Of a stretch of DNA of 64,000 bases, positions 9,024 to 18,407 are shown piece by piece (position 1 is the stretch's first letter; each line of letters begins with the position of its first letter). The position numbers were made by a program, and so were the translations under genes. The notes beneath the pieces were generated by a model. It did no database searches and was not told the origin of the DNA. It was given only the letters and a program-made list of their open reading frames with translations. This DNA comes from Bradyrhizobium huanghuaihaiense (GTDB taxonomy: Bacteria > Pseudomonadota > Alphaproteobacteria > Rhizobiales > Xanthobacteraceae): assembly GCF_007830635.1 (NCBI RefSeq), contig NZ_VLLA01000020.1:124001-188000 (forward strand). The letters are read 5' to 3'.

Positions 9024-10360
9024 GCAACTCGATCAACGCGGAGTTCAACATGCAGTTAACATCGGGCCCGTCGAAGAAGCCGTCGCCCAGCGTCTCGAAC
9101 CGCATGCCGACTGTCCTCTACCTGATCAATCAATATCCGGCGATCAGCCACACTTTCATCAAGCGCGAGGTTCTTGCGCTCGAACGTCTGGGAGTCGCCG
9201 TGGTCCGTGTGGCCGCCAGGGGTGGCAAGGAGTTGGTCGATCCCGGTGACCTAGCTGAGGAGAAGCGCACGATCTATCTGCTGCAACGCCCGTTCGCCTT
9301 GCTTCGGGCCACGATTTCATCGCTCCTCTTGCGGCCCCGCGGCTTCGGCAAGGCGCTGCTGACGACGTTGCGCATGATGCGCAGGAGTGATCGCGGGCCC
9401 TTGCTGCATGCATTCTATTTTGTGGAAGCGTGCGGCGTCGCTTCCATTGCTCGCGACGCGGGGGCGACCCATCTTCACGCGCATTTTGGAACCAATCCCG
9501 CCGAGCTCGCGCTGATTGCGTCCCACCTCTCGGGTCTTTCATATAGCTTCACGGTCCATGGCTGCGGCGAATTTGACAAGCCGGAGTTCCTAGCGCTGGA
9601 GGCCAAGATCGAGGCGGCTGCATTCGTCGTTGCGGTGAGCTACTACGGGCGCGCTCAACTTTATCGGTGGTGTAAACTCTCGGATTGCTGGAAAATCAAG
9701 CTAATCCGATGTGGCATAGACGAACAGTTTCAGGCCATGTCCGAGGTGGAGCGCTGCGAAGCGCCGCGCTTTGTTTGCGTCGCGCGGTTCTCTCGCGAAA
9801 AGGGCCTCGATATTCTGATCAAGGCCGCCGCGGCCATGGCAGCCAATGGGCACAAATTCGAGGTGATCATCGTTGGTGATGGCGAAGGCCGCAAGGAATT
9901 TGAAATACTGGTCGCTGCTCTCGGGCTCAGCGGGACCGTACGCCTGCGCGGCTGGCTGAACAATGCTGATGTACGGCGCGAAATCATCGGTGCTCGCGCG
10001 CTCGTCGTTTCAAGCCTCGCTGAAAACCTTCCGATCGTCATAATGGAGGCCATGGCGCTGCGACGCCCGGTGGTGGCGACGCAAATCGCCGGCATTCCGG
10101 AGCTGGTCATCCCGCGCGAGACCGGTTGGTTGGCCGCGGCGGGGGCACCAGAGGCGCTCGCTGCGGCCATGACGGAGTGTCTCCTGGCGCCGCGCGAGCA
10201 ACTGGAAGCGATGGGACGGAAGGGACGCGAACGGGTTCTCGCATTGCACGACGTTGACCGAGAGGCTGCGGGCCTGGCCGATCTGTTTGCAACGAGCGTA
10301 TCGCAACAGAACGATATCGTGATTGCGGAGGATCGACCTCTCTCAGCTGCGGTGCGGTAG
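9020..10360 (+). CDS. Glycosyltransferase family 4 protein
   Basis: A 446-residue GT-B glycosyltransferase. The N-terminal domain opens with VLYLINQYPAISHTFIKREV, the pattern found in WcaL/colanic-acid-type GT4 enzymes, and contains HLHAHFGTNPAELA. The C-terminal domain has VARFSREKGLDILIKA, the nucleotide-sugar-binding segment, and the E-x7-E motif ENLPIVIME. The enzyme adds a sugar from an NDP-sugar to the growing lipid-linked repeat unit at the cytoplasmic face of the membrane, with retention of configuration expected for GT4. It overlaps the methyltransferase gene by ATGA. The next gene downstream is convergent. Confidence 0.88.
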   Translation: MSNSINAEFNMQLTSGPSKKPSPSVSNRMPTVLYLINQYPAISHTFIKREVLALERLGVAVVRVAARGGKELVDPGDLAEEKRTIYLLQRPFALLRATISSLLLRPRGFGKALLTTLRMMRRSDRGPLLHAFYFVEACGVASIARDAGATHLHAHFGTNPAELALIASHLSGLSYSFTVHGCGEFDKPEFLALEAKIEAAAFVVAVSYYGRAQLYRWCKLSDCWKIKLIRCGIDEQFQAMSEVERCEAPRFVCVARFSREKGLDILIKAAAAMAANGHKFEVIIVGDGEGRKEFEILVAALGLSGTVRLRGWLNNADVRREIIGARALVVSSLAENLPIVIMEAMALRRPVVATQIAGIPELVIPRETGWLAAAGAPEALAAAMTECLLAPREQLEAMGRKGRERVLALHDVDREAAGLADLFATSVSQQNDIVIAEDRPLSAAVR

Positions 10361-10429
10361 CGAACGAGAGTGTACGATGCGCTCGCGAGACCGCCGCCTG
10401 CACTGCGCCCTCTGGCCGCAAATGATCGA

Positions 10430-11761
10430 TCAGGCGACTGCGAACCGTGCCTGCGATGTGTGAGCCGCTCGTCGTGCGGAAGCAGCAATAGTGCCCATTA
10501 TGAACCAGAAGAACCATTGGAATTGCAGGTAATCGAGAAGATTGTCAGAGTAGCACATGACTATGTATCCAGCGCACAACAACGACATCGTCAGAGCGCC
10601 TCGAAAGTCTCTGCTCCATGTGGACAATACCTCGAGCACCACCGTCCCCCAAAGAAGACCGAAGCTCGCCAGGCCGGCCATACCCATCTCGAAATAAATC
10701 TGCAGGATTGCATTGTGGGGGCCGATTCTGACCTCCCCATCGCCGCGGGAGAAGAACAAGGGGACGTAGGCTTTATACGAGTTCAGCCCATAGCCATTGA
10801 GACCCGGTGGATTGGCCGTCAACCATTCAAGGGTGTCATTCCATAGTACTTCTCGCCAAGCCAGGGAGTTGAGCTGCTCGAAGCCGACTGCAACCGTGCC
10901 CGATTTCAGATCGGATAAACGTTCACCAACGGCAGGAAAAAGAAGCAGGACAGGGAGACAGAGAATCGCAAGAAGCCAGCGTCTGTCCACCAAGACTGCG
11001 TATCCCGCCGTGATGATCACCATCGAGAGCCATGCGCTACGAGCCTTCGTGAGAAGCAACAGAAACAGCAGGAAGCCGGCGTAGGCAAGAACTGCGCGGC
11101 GCCTGATCGGAGAAAGTGTAAAGTTTGCGGAACAAAGCATATAGAGGATCACGGTCACGACGCTGACAATGTAGAAGGCGTAAATATTCGGATGGGTGAA
11201 CGTGCTTTGCAGGCGTTGCTCGCCGGTCAAGATGTCCGGCTGCATCGCCAGTTCCAGCAATGCGAAGATCGACGGTACGGCGGACGAACATAGCGCCACG
11301 ACGAGGCATTGGGTGGCCATCTTTTTGGTTCTGACGAGCGCATATGGAAGCGTAAACACGGCTGCGTAGGTGAACAACGCCAGGAGGTCTCGCAATCCGC
11401 CGCTTGGATCTGGAGCGTGGACGAGCGACGCGGCGGCTGTGAGAAGAACACTTGCCCAAGCCAGGAGGGGGGCCGACAGGACAATCCCAGGAACATGAAT
11501 GATGGTGACAATCGCAATTGCGATCACCAGAGCGTTGATCGCCGCACCAGGCCCGGTCTGTTGTTCGGATGCCGCTTTCAGCCAGTCGAAGGCTCGGTCA
11601 CAAGCGGGACGAACGAGCATGACGGCCAGCATCATTTGGCGGACACCCAGAATACGCGTCAAGGAGAGCAGAAAGCCGGTTAGGGCCAGGATGATACCGG
11701 TCAAAGTATTTCCTCCGGCTGGTATCGGGGGTCCACGGAACGGTGTCCGAAGACCCTGCAT
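10430..11761 (-). CDS. Wzy/O-antigen-ligase-like polysaccharide polymerase
   Basis: A 443-residue membrane protein with about 12 hydrophobic segments and a large periplasmic loop in the second half. The loop region holds the Wzy_C-type signatures: THPNIYAFYIV, then LTKARSAWLSM, then GPHNAILQIYFEMGMAG with the conserved His. Proteins of this class polymerise lipid-linked repeat units (Wzy) or ligate O-antigen (WaaL). Near a Wzx flippase and PCP-2a/ExoF-like export genes, a polymerase role for exopolysaccharide is more likely than ligase. The gene is alone on the minus strand, convergent with the glycosyltransferase gene and divergent from the sugar transferase gene. Confidence 0.85.
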   Translation of the reverse strand: MQGLRTPFRGPPIPAGGNTLTGIILALTGFLLSLTRILGVRQMMLAVMLVRPACDRAFDWLKAASEQQTGPGAAINALVIAIAIVTIIHVPGIVLSAPLLAWASVLLTAAASLVHAPDPSGGLRDLLALFTYAAVFTLPYALVRTKKMATQCLVVALCSSAVPSIFALLELAMQPDILTGEQRLQSTFTHPNIYAFYIVSVVTVILYMLCSANFTLSPIRRRAVLAYAGFLLFLLLLTKARSAWLSMVIITAGYAVLVDRRWLLAILCLPVLLLFPAVGERLSDLKSGTVAVGFEQLNSLAWREVLWNDTLEWLTANPPGLNGYGLNSYKAYVPLFFSRGDGEVRIGPHNAILQIYFEMGMAGLASFGLLWGTVVLEVLSTWSRDFRGALTMSLLCAGYIVMCYSDNLLDYLQFQWFFWFIMGTIAASARRAAHTSQARFAVA

Positions 11762-12038
11762 ATCCTGATGGGCGGATCAGCATTCATCATTAGGCGCTGC
11801 GTCGCCTCCGGCCCGCAAACACTCGAAAGTATCGGCAACAGCGCATCGGATTTAGCGCCGATGAATTCTGGCGAGTCCTGCGGCCCGTATGTATCGTGCA
11901 TTCGCGTGGCTACACGAGGTACGGTCAACTGTAGCGGGTGGTCGCGCAGCAATTTTGCATGAAGAGTTCACTCGGCGACAGAGTGGGGATAGCTTTCCCG
12001 GAGCAGGACTCGGTATCGCCTCTCGAATGAGAAGCACG

Positions 12039-12887
12039 ATGCCAGAACTCGGTGTTCATCGCTCTCGCGCGCCTCTCAGCGCGCCGTTCGTGGACGATAG
12101 CGCGGCTGATGATCGCGCGGTTGATATTGTGTATCGCGCGGGTGCGATCGAGGCGGTCGCCGAAGATCTTGGGTTGGTTTCAATTGTCGAACTGCGGTCC
12201 GCGAGGTCGGACGTTACTCTGCGCTCAGAAAGCAGAGTCAGACAAGATCGAACGAGTCGCGCCAGTCCTTCTGCAGCGCGGGCAAGGTGGAGTGATCCAA
12301 ATTGTAGAACTAAGAGAATATTCGACGTTGTGGTTACTTTGATCGCAATTATTGCGTTGATCGCGGTCTTCGTTGTCGTCGCGATGGCGTTAACCCTGGA
12401 TAGGCCCGGTCCGGTGTTCTTCCGTCAGTGGCGCGGTGGGCGCGATGGTCAGCGCTTTCAAATCTGGAAGTTTCGAACGATGACATGTCTGGAGGACGGG
12501 AACGATGTTCGACAGGCTAGTCCGAACGATGCCCGTGTTACGCGGGTTGGACGAGTCCTTCGGAAGACCAGTATCGACGAGCTGCCGCAACTTCTCAATG
12601 TGCTCCGTGGTGACATGTCCCTTGTTGGGCCGCGTCCCCACGCACTGGCTCATGACGCGATCTATTCGAGATTGATAACCGAATATGCGGAACGACAGTC
12701 GGTGAAGCCAGGGATCACCGGTTGGGCGCAAGTCAACGGATGTAGGGGGGAGACGCGAGACATCGCTGCCATGGAAAGACGCGTCAAGCGAGATCTCCAG
12801 TACGTCCGACACTGGTCGCTGCGGTTCGATATCGTCATCATGTTGAAGACCGTGAGAGTGCTGCTGCGGCCCAGCAATGCCTATTAG
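12039..12887 (+). CDS. Polyprenyl-phosphate sugar transferase (initiating enzyme)
   Basis: Bacterial sugar transferase domain in the C-terminal 200 residues. It has one membrane helix (VVTLIAIIALIAVFVVVAMA), GPVFFRQWRGGRDG, FQIWKFRTM, the catalytic Asp-Glu in SIDELPQLLNVLRGDMSLVG, then GPRP and VKPGITGWAQVNG. These enzymes move a sugar-1-phosphate from an NDP-sugar to undecaprenyl phosphate, the first step of repeat-unit assembly. There is one N-terminal helix only, as in PglC/WbaP C-terminal-type enzymes, but preceded by about 85 polar residues of unknown role. I put the start at the ATG at 12039 because it follows GAGAAG at a good distance; the frame stays open upstream to an ATG at 11889, so a longer protein cannot be excluded. 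Confidence 0.82.
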   Translation: MPELGVHRSRAPLSAPFVDDSAADDRAVDIVYRAGAIEAVAEDLGLVSIVELRSARSDVTLRSESRVRQDRTSRASPSAARARWSDPNCRTKRIFDVVVTLIAIIALIAVFVVVAMALTLDRPGPVFFRQWRGGRDGQRFQIWKFRTMTCLEDGNDVRQASPNDARVTRVGRVLRKTSIDELPQLLNVLRGDMSLVGPRPHALAHDAIYSRLITEYAERQSVKPGITGWAQVNGCRGETRDIAAMERRVKRDLQYVRHWSLRFDIVIMLKTVRVLLRPSNAY

Positions 12888-13397
12888 TCTTAAGGTTGGC
12901 TGCTTCGGTCGGGAAGGCAGGTAGTGGCTTGGTGTGCCTTGCCGTGCACGAACCGTCTGGATTCCCACCTATCCCGCAACTGCGGGCGTGGCGACACCGC
13001 GGATTGCCGCTCCATCACGGGTGAGAACAAAAGGACGTCCGCAACTTTCGGAGGCTACCGTCAAGCGGTCCCGAATGGCCACATTGTTGTCGGAGCAGCC
13101 TTGAAGACGAGATTGTTGCCGACGAGTGGCAGATTAAAGCCAGGCGCGGCGTGTCTCACGCTCGGAACTGTCGCCGCTGCGGAATCTTCGTGTCGTCGAC
13201 GGAGATGGTTGCCTTGTCGCCGCACCTGCAGATGCGCGCCCCGCACCCCCACCGTTCTGGTTAGAGCTCCCGTCGCGAGACATCATGGCCTTTGATCTCC
13301 TTGCGCTGCCCGCCCTTATTTTGTGCTGAGTGCACCGGCCGTTAACGGTTGGTTTAGTTCCCGGCATGATCATTTGGCGACCACAAGGGACCCGAGC
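12888..13397. other. Non-coding gap downstream of the sugar transferase gene
   Basis: About 510 bases without a convincing gene. Open frames present are short, arginine-rich and lack ribosome binding sites. Near the right end (13342-13356) there is TTAA-N7-TTTA, close to a CtrA-type box, 42 bases before the next start codon. Confidence 0.4.
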
Positions 13398-14114
13398 ATG
13401 CAATTGCACCATGCGAATACCTTGGAGAGGATCGAGACGGCCGCGGATCACGACACTGGCGAGATCGCGATGTGGCCTGTCACTCTTGACCGATTGGATT
13501 TCTCGACGTCCGATCGAGATGAGGTCCTGGCGCTCCTTCGGCAAGGCAATTGTTCAAAAGGCACTCTTTCGGTCGTCTTGGTCGCGTTGGCTGGCGGCGT
13601 TGGACTGGGTTGGGCTGGTGCTTTGTTCGCTCCTGCAGCTATCTCGGCTCTCAATCCAATTGCTTCGATGGAAGCGGCTTCGCGCCGCATGCCGAGCATT
13701 AAGCCAGTCAGCAAGGTCGAAAGCACCCGAAAGACGGCATCAGCATCAAGCTCGCGAACGCCGCCTGGTATTGGTGGATCCTCCACGTTCACCTCAAGCC
13801 TTGGCCCGAAGCCTCTGGCCAAGGCATCGAGTGTTGCGCAACTGCCGGATGTTCTCGAGCCGGACATGTCGATAACAGGCTCGGTCCAGCCTACGGGGCC
13901 CCTCCTGCCGGTCCCCGAGACAAGGCCGACGACTATTGTGGGATGGGCAGTCCTCGATGTTCGCGCCGGAACGGCCGTGCTCGAAGGGCCCGATGGGATT
14001 CGAATGGCAGCGCGGGGCGATGAAGTCCCGGGCATCGGGCGAATCGACTCCATCGTGCGCTGGGGCAATCGTTGGATAGTTGCTACGGCAAGTGGGTTGA
14101 TCTCGACGCCGTAG
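13398..14114 (+). CDS. Membrane-anchored protein with PilP/GspC-like C-terminal domain, function unknown
   Basis: 238 residues. The start at the ATG at 13398 was chosen because AAGGGA precedes it; an upstream GTG at 13323 is possible. There is a short polar N-terminus, one membrane helix (about residues 55-80, VVLVALAGGVGLGWAGALFA), a long Ser/Thr/Pro-rich linker, and a compact C-terminal domain of about 60 residues beginning TTIVGWAVLDVRAGTAVLEG and ending WGNRWIVATASGLISTP. The repeated G-D-x-V-P-G-I-G-R-I-D-S-I pattern resembles the small beta domains of PilP or type II secretion GspC, which are periplasmic. I do not assign a function. It may belong to the exopolysaccharide locus or stand alone. 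Confidence 0.7.
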   Translation: MQLHHANTLERIETAADHDTGEIAMWPVTLDRLDFSTSDRDEVLALLRQGNCSKGTLSVVLVALAGGVGLGWAGALFAPAAISALNPIASMEAASRRMPSIKPVSKVESTRKTASASSSRTPPGIGGSSTFTSSLGPKPLAKASSVAQLPDVLEPDMSITGSVQPTGPLLPVPETRPTTIVGWAVLDVRAGTAVLEGPDGIRMAARGDEVPGIGRIDSIVRWGNRWIVATASGLISTP

Positions 14115-14337
14115 GCGTGAAGGCTTGCAACCAAAAGCATGACATAGATTCGACCGCCACTCACCAAGTCCGAAGCGGCTATCTCATTCCCGGCGGCCAG
14201 TTCTTCGACTGCCGAACTCATCCTGTTCGCAGCGACGTTGCCATGAAGGGCGATGGTCCAAGACCCTGAGGTCCTGACCCAGTTGGGCCCTCCCAGTGAC
14301 GGCCCGAATGTCTGCCAATGACGCCCGGTCTGTCGGC

Positions 14338-14853
14338 TCAGTGGGCCAGCCGTTTGATGGTCTTGGTCGCTCGGTTGGGGCCATGCCATCCAAGAAACTT
14401 CAGCTCCTTGTTTTCCAACGCGTTCGTCGCACGAAAGAACTGTTCAAGATCATCGCGCGCATGGGAAGGGAGATCGCGGATATCCTTGAGATTGGTTTCG
14501 AGCGGTGATCGGTCGGGCACAGCAAAAATGCGGTCGTTTCGCTCCGACTTGCCCTTCTTCTTCTGCTCGACTTCGAGAATCCCAACCGGACGACAGCGCA
14601 GCACGACGCCCGGATAAGTCTGCGCGTCATGTAGGATCAGTACGTCCAGCGGGTCGCCGTCCTCAGCCTTGGTCGAAGGAATGAAGCCCCAATCGTACGG
14701 ATAGGTCAGGCCCGCCATAAGCGGCTTCGCCAGGGCAAAGACACCGAGCTTGGGATCGAAATCGAGCTTGCACGAGCTGCCGCGCGGCGTCTCGACGACA
14801 GCAAAGATATTGTCTTTGTCAACCCAGCTCGGCAGTTTTGTCAGATTGGTCAT
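14338..14853 (-). CDS. ppa: Inorganic pyrophosphatase (family I)
   Basis: 171 residues, the usual size of soluble family I enzymes. The signature AEDGDPLDVLILHD carries the metal-binding aspartates; YPYDWGFIPST and GVVLRCRPVGILEVEQ match the conserved barrel around it, and EDL/HARDDLEQFF lies near the end. It hydrolyses pyrophosphate to two phosphates in the cytosol with Mg2+, pulling forward nucleotide-sugar and other pyrophosphate-releasing reactions. The usual YPGDYGFIP has become YPYDWGFIP, a divergent form seen as a second, non-essential-type copy in some genomes, so this may not be the main housekeeping enzyme. The gene lies just downstream of the DUF892 gene on the same strand, separated by a strong hairpin. 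Confidence 0.9.
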   Translation of the reverse strand: MTNLTKLPSWVDKDNIFAVVETPRGSSCKLDFDPKLGVFALAKPLMAGLTYPYDWGFIPSTKAEDGDPLDVLILHDAQTYPGVVLRCRPVGILEVEQKKKGKSERNDRIFAVPDRSPLETNLKDIRDLPSHARDDLEQFFRATNALENKELKFLGWHGPNRATKTIKRLAH

Positions 14854-14891
14854 GGCGACGGTCGCCTACGTATTGGGGCATCGAGAGGAAA

Positions 14892-14921
14892 CGGGTCTGG
14901 CGCAATCATCCGCCAGACCCG
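14892..14921 (-). terminator. Strong hairpin terminator after the DUF892 gene
   Basis: A perfect 11-bp stem (CGGGTCTGGCG with CGCCAGACCCG) and an 8-base loop lie 11 bases after the DUF892 stop codon. Read on the minus strand the stem is followed by TTTCC, a weak T run. It separates the DUF892 gene from the pyrophosphatase gene. Confidence 0.75.
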
Positions 14922-14931
14922 CAGGTGGCAA

Positions 14932-15447
14932 TCAGGCGGCGGTGGAGGCCTTCTTGTTGACGCCTTTGCGCAACGCCACCGTGTTGAGCTTGGTGTTCGC
15001 CGCCTTCTCTTCGTTCAGGTTCGTGTTCAGGAAACGCACGATATCGTCGTGTCCGAGCTCCTCAGCCCAGGCGATCAGGGTGCCATAGCGGCAGATCTCG
15101 TAATGTTCGACGGCCTGCGCGTTTGCGACGATCGCTGCATCCAGTACCGCCTTGTCTTCGATCTCGCCAGCCGTCTCATCCGCTTCCTTAATGATGCCGT
15201 CGATGGCCGGACATTGCGTGCCGCTCGGCGACTGGCTCAATTTCTCAAAGGCCTTTTCGAGACGCTCGACCTGCTTGTTCGTCTCTTCGAGGTGGTTCTT
15301 CAGGCCCGTGACCAGGTCCCGGTTGGTGGCCTTGTCGATCATTTTCGGCAACGCCTTGAGGATCTGCTGCTCGGCATAATAGATGTCCTGCAACCCATGC
15401 AGCAGCAGATCATCCATCGACTTGATGTCTTTTGTGAATAATCCCAT
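14932..15447 (-). CDS. DUF892 (YciE/YciF-like) ferritin-fold protein
   Basis: 171 residues, all-helical. The hallmarks are the opening DLLLHGLQDIYYAEQQILKALP, then DLVTGLKNHLEET, VEHYEICRYGTLIAWAEELG and FLNTNLNEEKAANTKL. The spaced Glu and His residues in these helices could bind a dimetal site, as in ferritin-like proteins. The family is linked to stress response but its reaction is not established. The start at the ATG at 15447 follows GAGGAG; an ATG seven codons upstream is less well placed. It is followed by a strong terminator, so it is probably a single-gene unit. Confidence 0.88.
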   Translation of the reverse strand: MGLFTKDIKSMDDLLLHGLQDIYYAEQQILKALPKMIDKATNRDLVTGLKNHLEETNKQVERLEKAFEKLSQSPSGTQCPAIDGIIKEADETAGEIEDKAVLDAAIVANAQAVEHYEICRYGTLIAWAEELGHDDIVRFLNTNLNEEKAANTKLNTVALRKGVNKKASTAA

Positions 15448-15639
15448 GACGCGGCTCCTCGAGTTCAAAGCGATGGAACGGCGCCGATCGGGCTTTGTTC
15501 CTCGCCGCCCCGTGCCTCACGACCATACAGCCGGATCGCCCCATTGGTTGTCTGGACGCAACAGCGCGAAGGCCGCTGCCGACCGCAGGAGGAACTGCGG
15601 CACTGGGCGGGCGTTTCGCCTTATTGCGCGGAGCTCGGG

Positions 15640-17145
15640 ATGGTCAGCACCTCATTATGGATGGATACGGAGATTTTGCCGGAGGCGGGTGAGCTCAAAG
15701 GCGAGGCCCACTGCGATGTTGCCGTCGTCGGCTCTGGAATTGCTGGGCTCTCGACCGCCTACGAGCTTTGCAAACGCGGTCGGTCGGTCATCGTTATCGA
15801 CCGCAAAGGTATCGCCAGCGGTATGACGGCGCGCACCTCGGCACACTTGGCGCCGCTCTGCGACGATCTGATGAGCGAATTTAGAAAGCTGCGCGGCGGT
15901 GAGAACGCCAAGCTCTTCTACGAAAGTCAGGCTGCGGCCGTCGACCGGATCGAGGAAATCCAGGCGAGCGAGAACATCGCGTGCGACTTTCGGCGACTTG
16001 ATGGCTACCTCTTTCAGGGCAACGGCATGCCCCCTGATATCATCGACCAGGAACTGGAAGCGGTGCAGGAAGTGGGCGCGCCGGTCCATCGGCTGGTCGG
16101 CGTTCCGCTCAAGGGATGTGAAAACCGCCACGTGCTTCGTTATCCCCGGCAAGCCACCTTCCATCCACTGAAGTACCTGGCTGGCGTTGCCGCGGTGTGC
16201 GAGACGAACGGCGTCCGCTTCTTTGCCAACAGTCCGGTCGAAGACGTTGCCGAGCGGGACGGCGCCGTCACGCTGCGGACCGCACACGGGCAAATCACGG
16301 CGGACCATGCCGTGGTCGCGACCAACGCATCAATCGCCGATCGCTTTCAGCTGTATACCAAGGTCGCTCCGTACCGCACCTACGTGCTTGCCTTTGCGAT
16401 CGGGCGAGGTGAACTTCCCGACGCGCTCTACTGGGACACCGAAGATCCCTATCATTATGTGCGGCTGCAAGCGGGGACGGACAATCATGATTTCGTTCTG
16501 GTCGGCGGCGAGGACCACAAGAGCGGCGAGGCAAATAACGCCGAAGAGCGCTTTGTCCGGCTGGAGAGCTGGGCGCGCGACTTGATCCCGGCACTTGGCA
16601 AGGTCACGCACCGCTGGTCAGGCCAGGTTCTCGATACGATCGATTATGCCGGCTTCATCGGCCGCGAGCCCGGCGGCGAACAGGTGTATCTCGCGATGGG
16701 CGACTCCGGTCAGGGTCTGACGCATGGTGTGATGGGTGCCATGCTGAACACGGCCCTCATTCTTGGTGAGGATCATCCCTGGAAGTCCGTCTATGCGCCG
16801 GATCGCAAACCTCTCGCAGCGGCGAGCAATTTTCTGCGCGAAAACATCACCATCCTGCAAAACCTCGCGGAATATGTGGCGCCGGGTGAAATCGCCTCGC
16901 TTGAAGAGCTTGAGCCGGGTGAGGGCGCCATCCTGCGCCGGGGGCTCGAGAAAATCGCCGCCTTTAAGGACAAGGCTGGCGAACTGCATTTGCATTCGGC
17001 AAGCTGTACCCATATTGGCTGCCATCTGCACTGGAACAGCTTTGAGAGCTGCTGGGACTGTCCGTGCCACGGCTCGATCTTCGCGCCCAACGGGGAGCCG
17101 ATCAATGCACCGGCCGTGTCGGCGTTGCGCCCGCTGATGGTCTAG
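15640..17145 (+). CDS. FAD-dependent oxidoreductase with C-terminal Rieske domain
   Basis: About 501 residues. The N-terminal D-amino-acid-oxidase-type fold begins with the dinucleotide-binding motif VVGSGIAGLSTAYEL (near residue 30), followed by VIVIDRKGIASGMTARTS; the FAD-binding C-terminal part of the fold has AMGDSGQGLTHGVMG. The last 50 residues are a Rieske [2Fe-2S] domain: CTHIGCHLHWN then CWDCPCHGS, with the C-x-H and C-x2-H ligands intact. Electrons would pass between the iron-sulfur cluster and FAD; the substrate is unknown. The start at the ATG at 15640 follows GGAG. The next gene encodes a second FAD enzyme of the same fold without a Rieske domain, so the two may form one unit. 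Confidence 0.88.
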   Translation: MVSTSLWMDTEILPEAGELKGEAHCDVAVVGSGIAGLSTAYELCKRGRSVIVIDRKGIASGMTARTSAHLAPLCDDLMSEFRKLRGGENAKLFYESQAAAVDRIEEIQASENIACDFRRLDGYLFQGNGMPPDIIDQELEAVQEVGAPVHRLVGVPLKGCENRHVLRYPRQATFHPLKYLAGVAAVCETNGVRFFANSPVEDVAERDGAVTLRTAHGQITADHAVVATNASIADRFQLYTKVAPYRTYVLAFAIGRGELPDALYWDTEDPYHYVRLQAGTDNHDFVLVGGEDHKSGEANNAEERFVRLESWARDLIPALGKVTHRWSGQVLDTIDYAGFIGREPGGEQVYLAMGDSGQGLTHGVMGAMLNTALILGEDHPWKSVYAPDRKPLAAASNFLRENITILQNLAEYVAPGEIASLEELEPGEGAILRRGLEKIAAFKDKAGELHLHSASCTHIGCHLHWNSFESCWDCPCHGSIFAPNGEPINAPAVSALRPLMV

Positions 17146-17237
17146 CGAGATCTGTTCAGGATACCTGGGAGTGATCGATCTTCAAGGACGAAGACATTGA
17201 GCAGGATGATCTGCGCAGCCCGCGCGCGCCGTGGGCC

Positions 17238-18407
17238 GTGCTGCCGCCACCGTCGATTGAGCCTATTGCCGACAGCTTTCGTTGCGAGGTTCTGATCATC
17301 GGCGCCGGCATAACCGGCGCGTTGGTGGCCGAGCGCCTGACACGGCAAGGCCGCCAGGTCGTCATCATTGATCGCGAGATACCGAGCCTCGGTAGCACGG
17401 TCGCCAGCACCGCGATGCTGCTCTGGGAAATCGACCGCCCGCTATTTGAACTCACGCAGCTCTATGGCTTCGAGAAGGCAATCCGCTGCTATCGGGCCAG
17501 CCACCAAGCCGCGAAAGGTCTGATCTCCTTGGTCGCCCATCATCGAATTGCCTGCCAGATGCGACCACGCGTTTCGCTCTATCTCGCTGTCGATGACAGC
17601 CCGAAGCTTGTTCAGGATGAATATGCGCTGAGGAGCCGCTCCGATCTGCCGTCCCTGTTTCTCGACCATGGCGCGCTGCTGAAGCGCTTCGGCATCACGC
17701 GGGCCGGCGCCCTTTTGTCAAGGGACGCGGCCGATGCCGATCCGGTGCGGCTCACACATGGTCTGCTCGATATCTCTCTCCAGCGGGACGCCCGCCTTCT
17801 GAAGGCCAACGCGGTTGCCTACGACAGCATGGCCTCGGGCGTAACTGTCGGCCTTGAGAGCGGACTTTCAATCGAAGCGCGTCGTGTGGTGCTGGCGACA
17901 GGTTATGCAATGCCGGATATCGTGAGGCCCACGGCCCAGCAGCCGGCTTCCAGCTGGGCCATCGCGACCCGGCGGCAGCCAGCCAATCTGTGGCCCGAAC
18001 AGGCGCTAATCTGGGAGGCGAGCCGAAACTATCATTATGCGCGGACGACCGCTGATGGCCGCATCATCCTTGGCGGTGAGGATGGTCATGCGCTGATCGA
18101 GCCGGGGGCTCGCGATGACGCCACACCGGCAAAGGTGAGGGCGCTCAAGGATTATCTGAAAGTGCTTTGGCCGCATGCATCGGATCACGTGACCTTCAGC
18201 TGGTCGGGCGCCTTCGATACCACCCGTGACGGCTTGCCGCTGATCGGCACGGTACCCGGCTGCAAGAACATCTTCGCCGCCTTTGGCTATGGCGGCAACG
18301 GCATCACCTTCAGCTTTCTCGCGGCCGAATTGCTGGCCACGTTATTTGCCGGAGGCTCTTCGCCCCTGCTCGATGATCTTGCGATCGACCGCGATATTCC
18401 CGGCTAA
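17238..18407 (+). CDS. FAD-dependent oxidoreductase (DAO family)
   Basis: 389 residues with the glycine-rich FAD motif LIIGAGITGALVAERL near residue 20, a long middle domain, GRIILGGEDGH, and a C-terminal FAD-contacting segment (DGLPLIGTVPGCKNIFAAFGYGGNGITFS, read in two parts). It belongs to the same fold as the preceding Rieske-linked oxidase but lacks the iron-sulfur domain. The substrate is probably an amine, amino acid or similar; unknown. The start is uncertain: a GTG at 17238 was used, without a clear ribosome binding site, and the frame is open for 25 codons upstream without an ATG. It ends four bases into the convergent small gene. Confidence 0.82.
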   Translation: MLPPPSIEPIADSFRCEVLIIGAGITGALVAERLTRQGRQVVIIDREIPSLGSTVASTAMLLWEIDRPLFELTQLYGFEKAIRCYRASHQAAKGLISLVAHHRIACQMRPRVSLYLAVDDSPKLVQDEYALRSRSDLPSLFLDHGALLKRFGITRAGALLSRDAADADPVRLTHGLLDISLQRDARLLKANAVAYDSMASGVTVGLESGLSIEARRVVLATGYAMPDIVRPTAQQPASSWAIATRRQPANLWPEQALIWEASRNYHYARTTADGRIILGGEDGHALIEPGARDDATPAKVRALKDYLKVLWPHASDHVTFSWSGAFDTTRDGLPLIGTVPGCKNIFAAFGYGGNGITFSFLAAELLATLFAGGSSPLLDDLAIDRDIPG

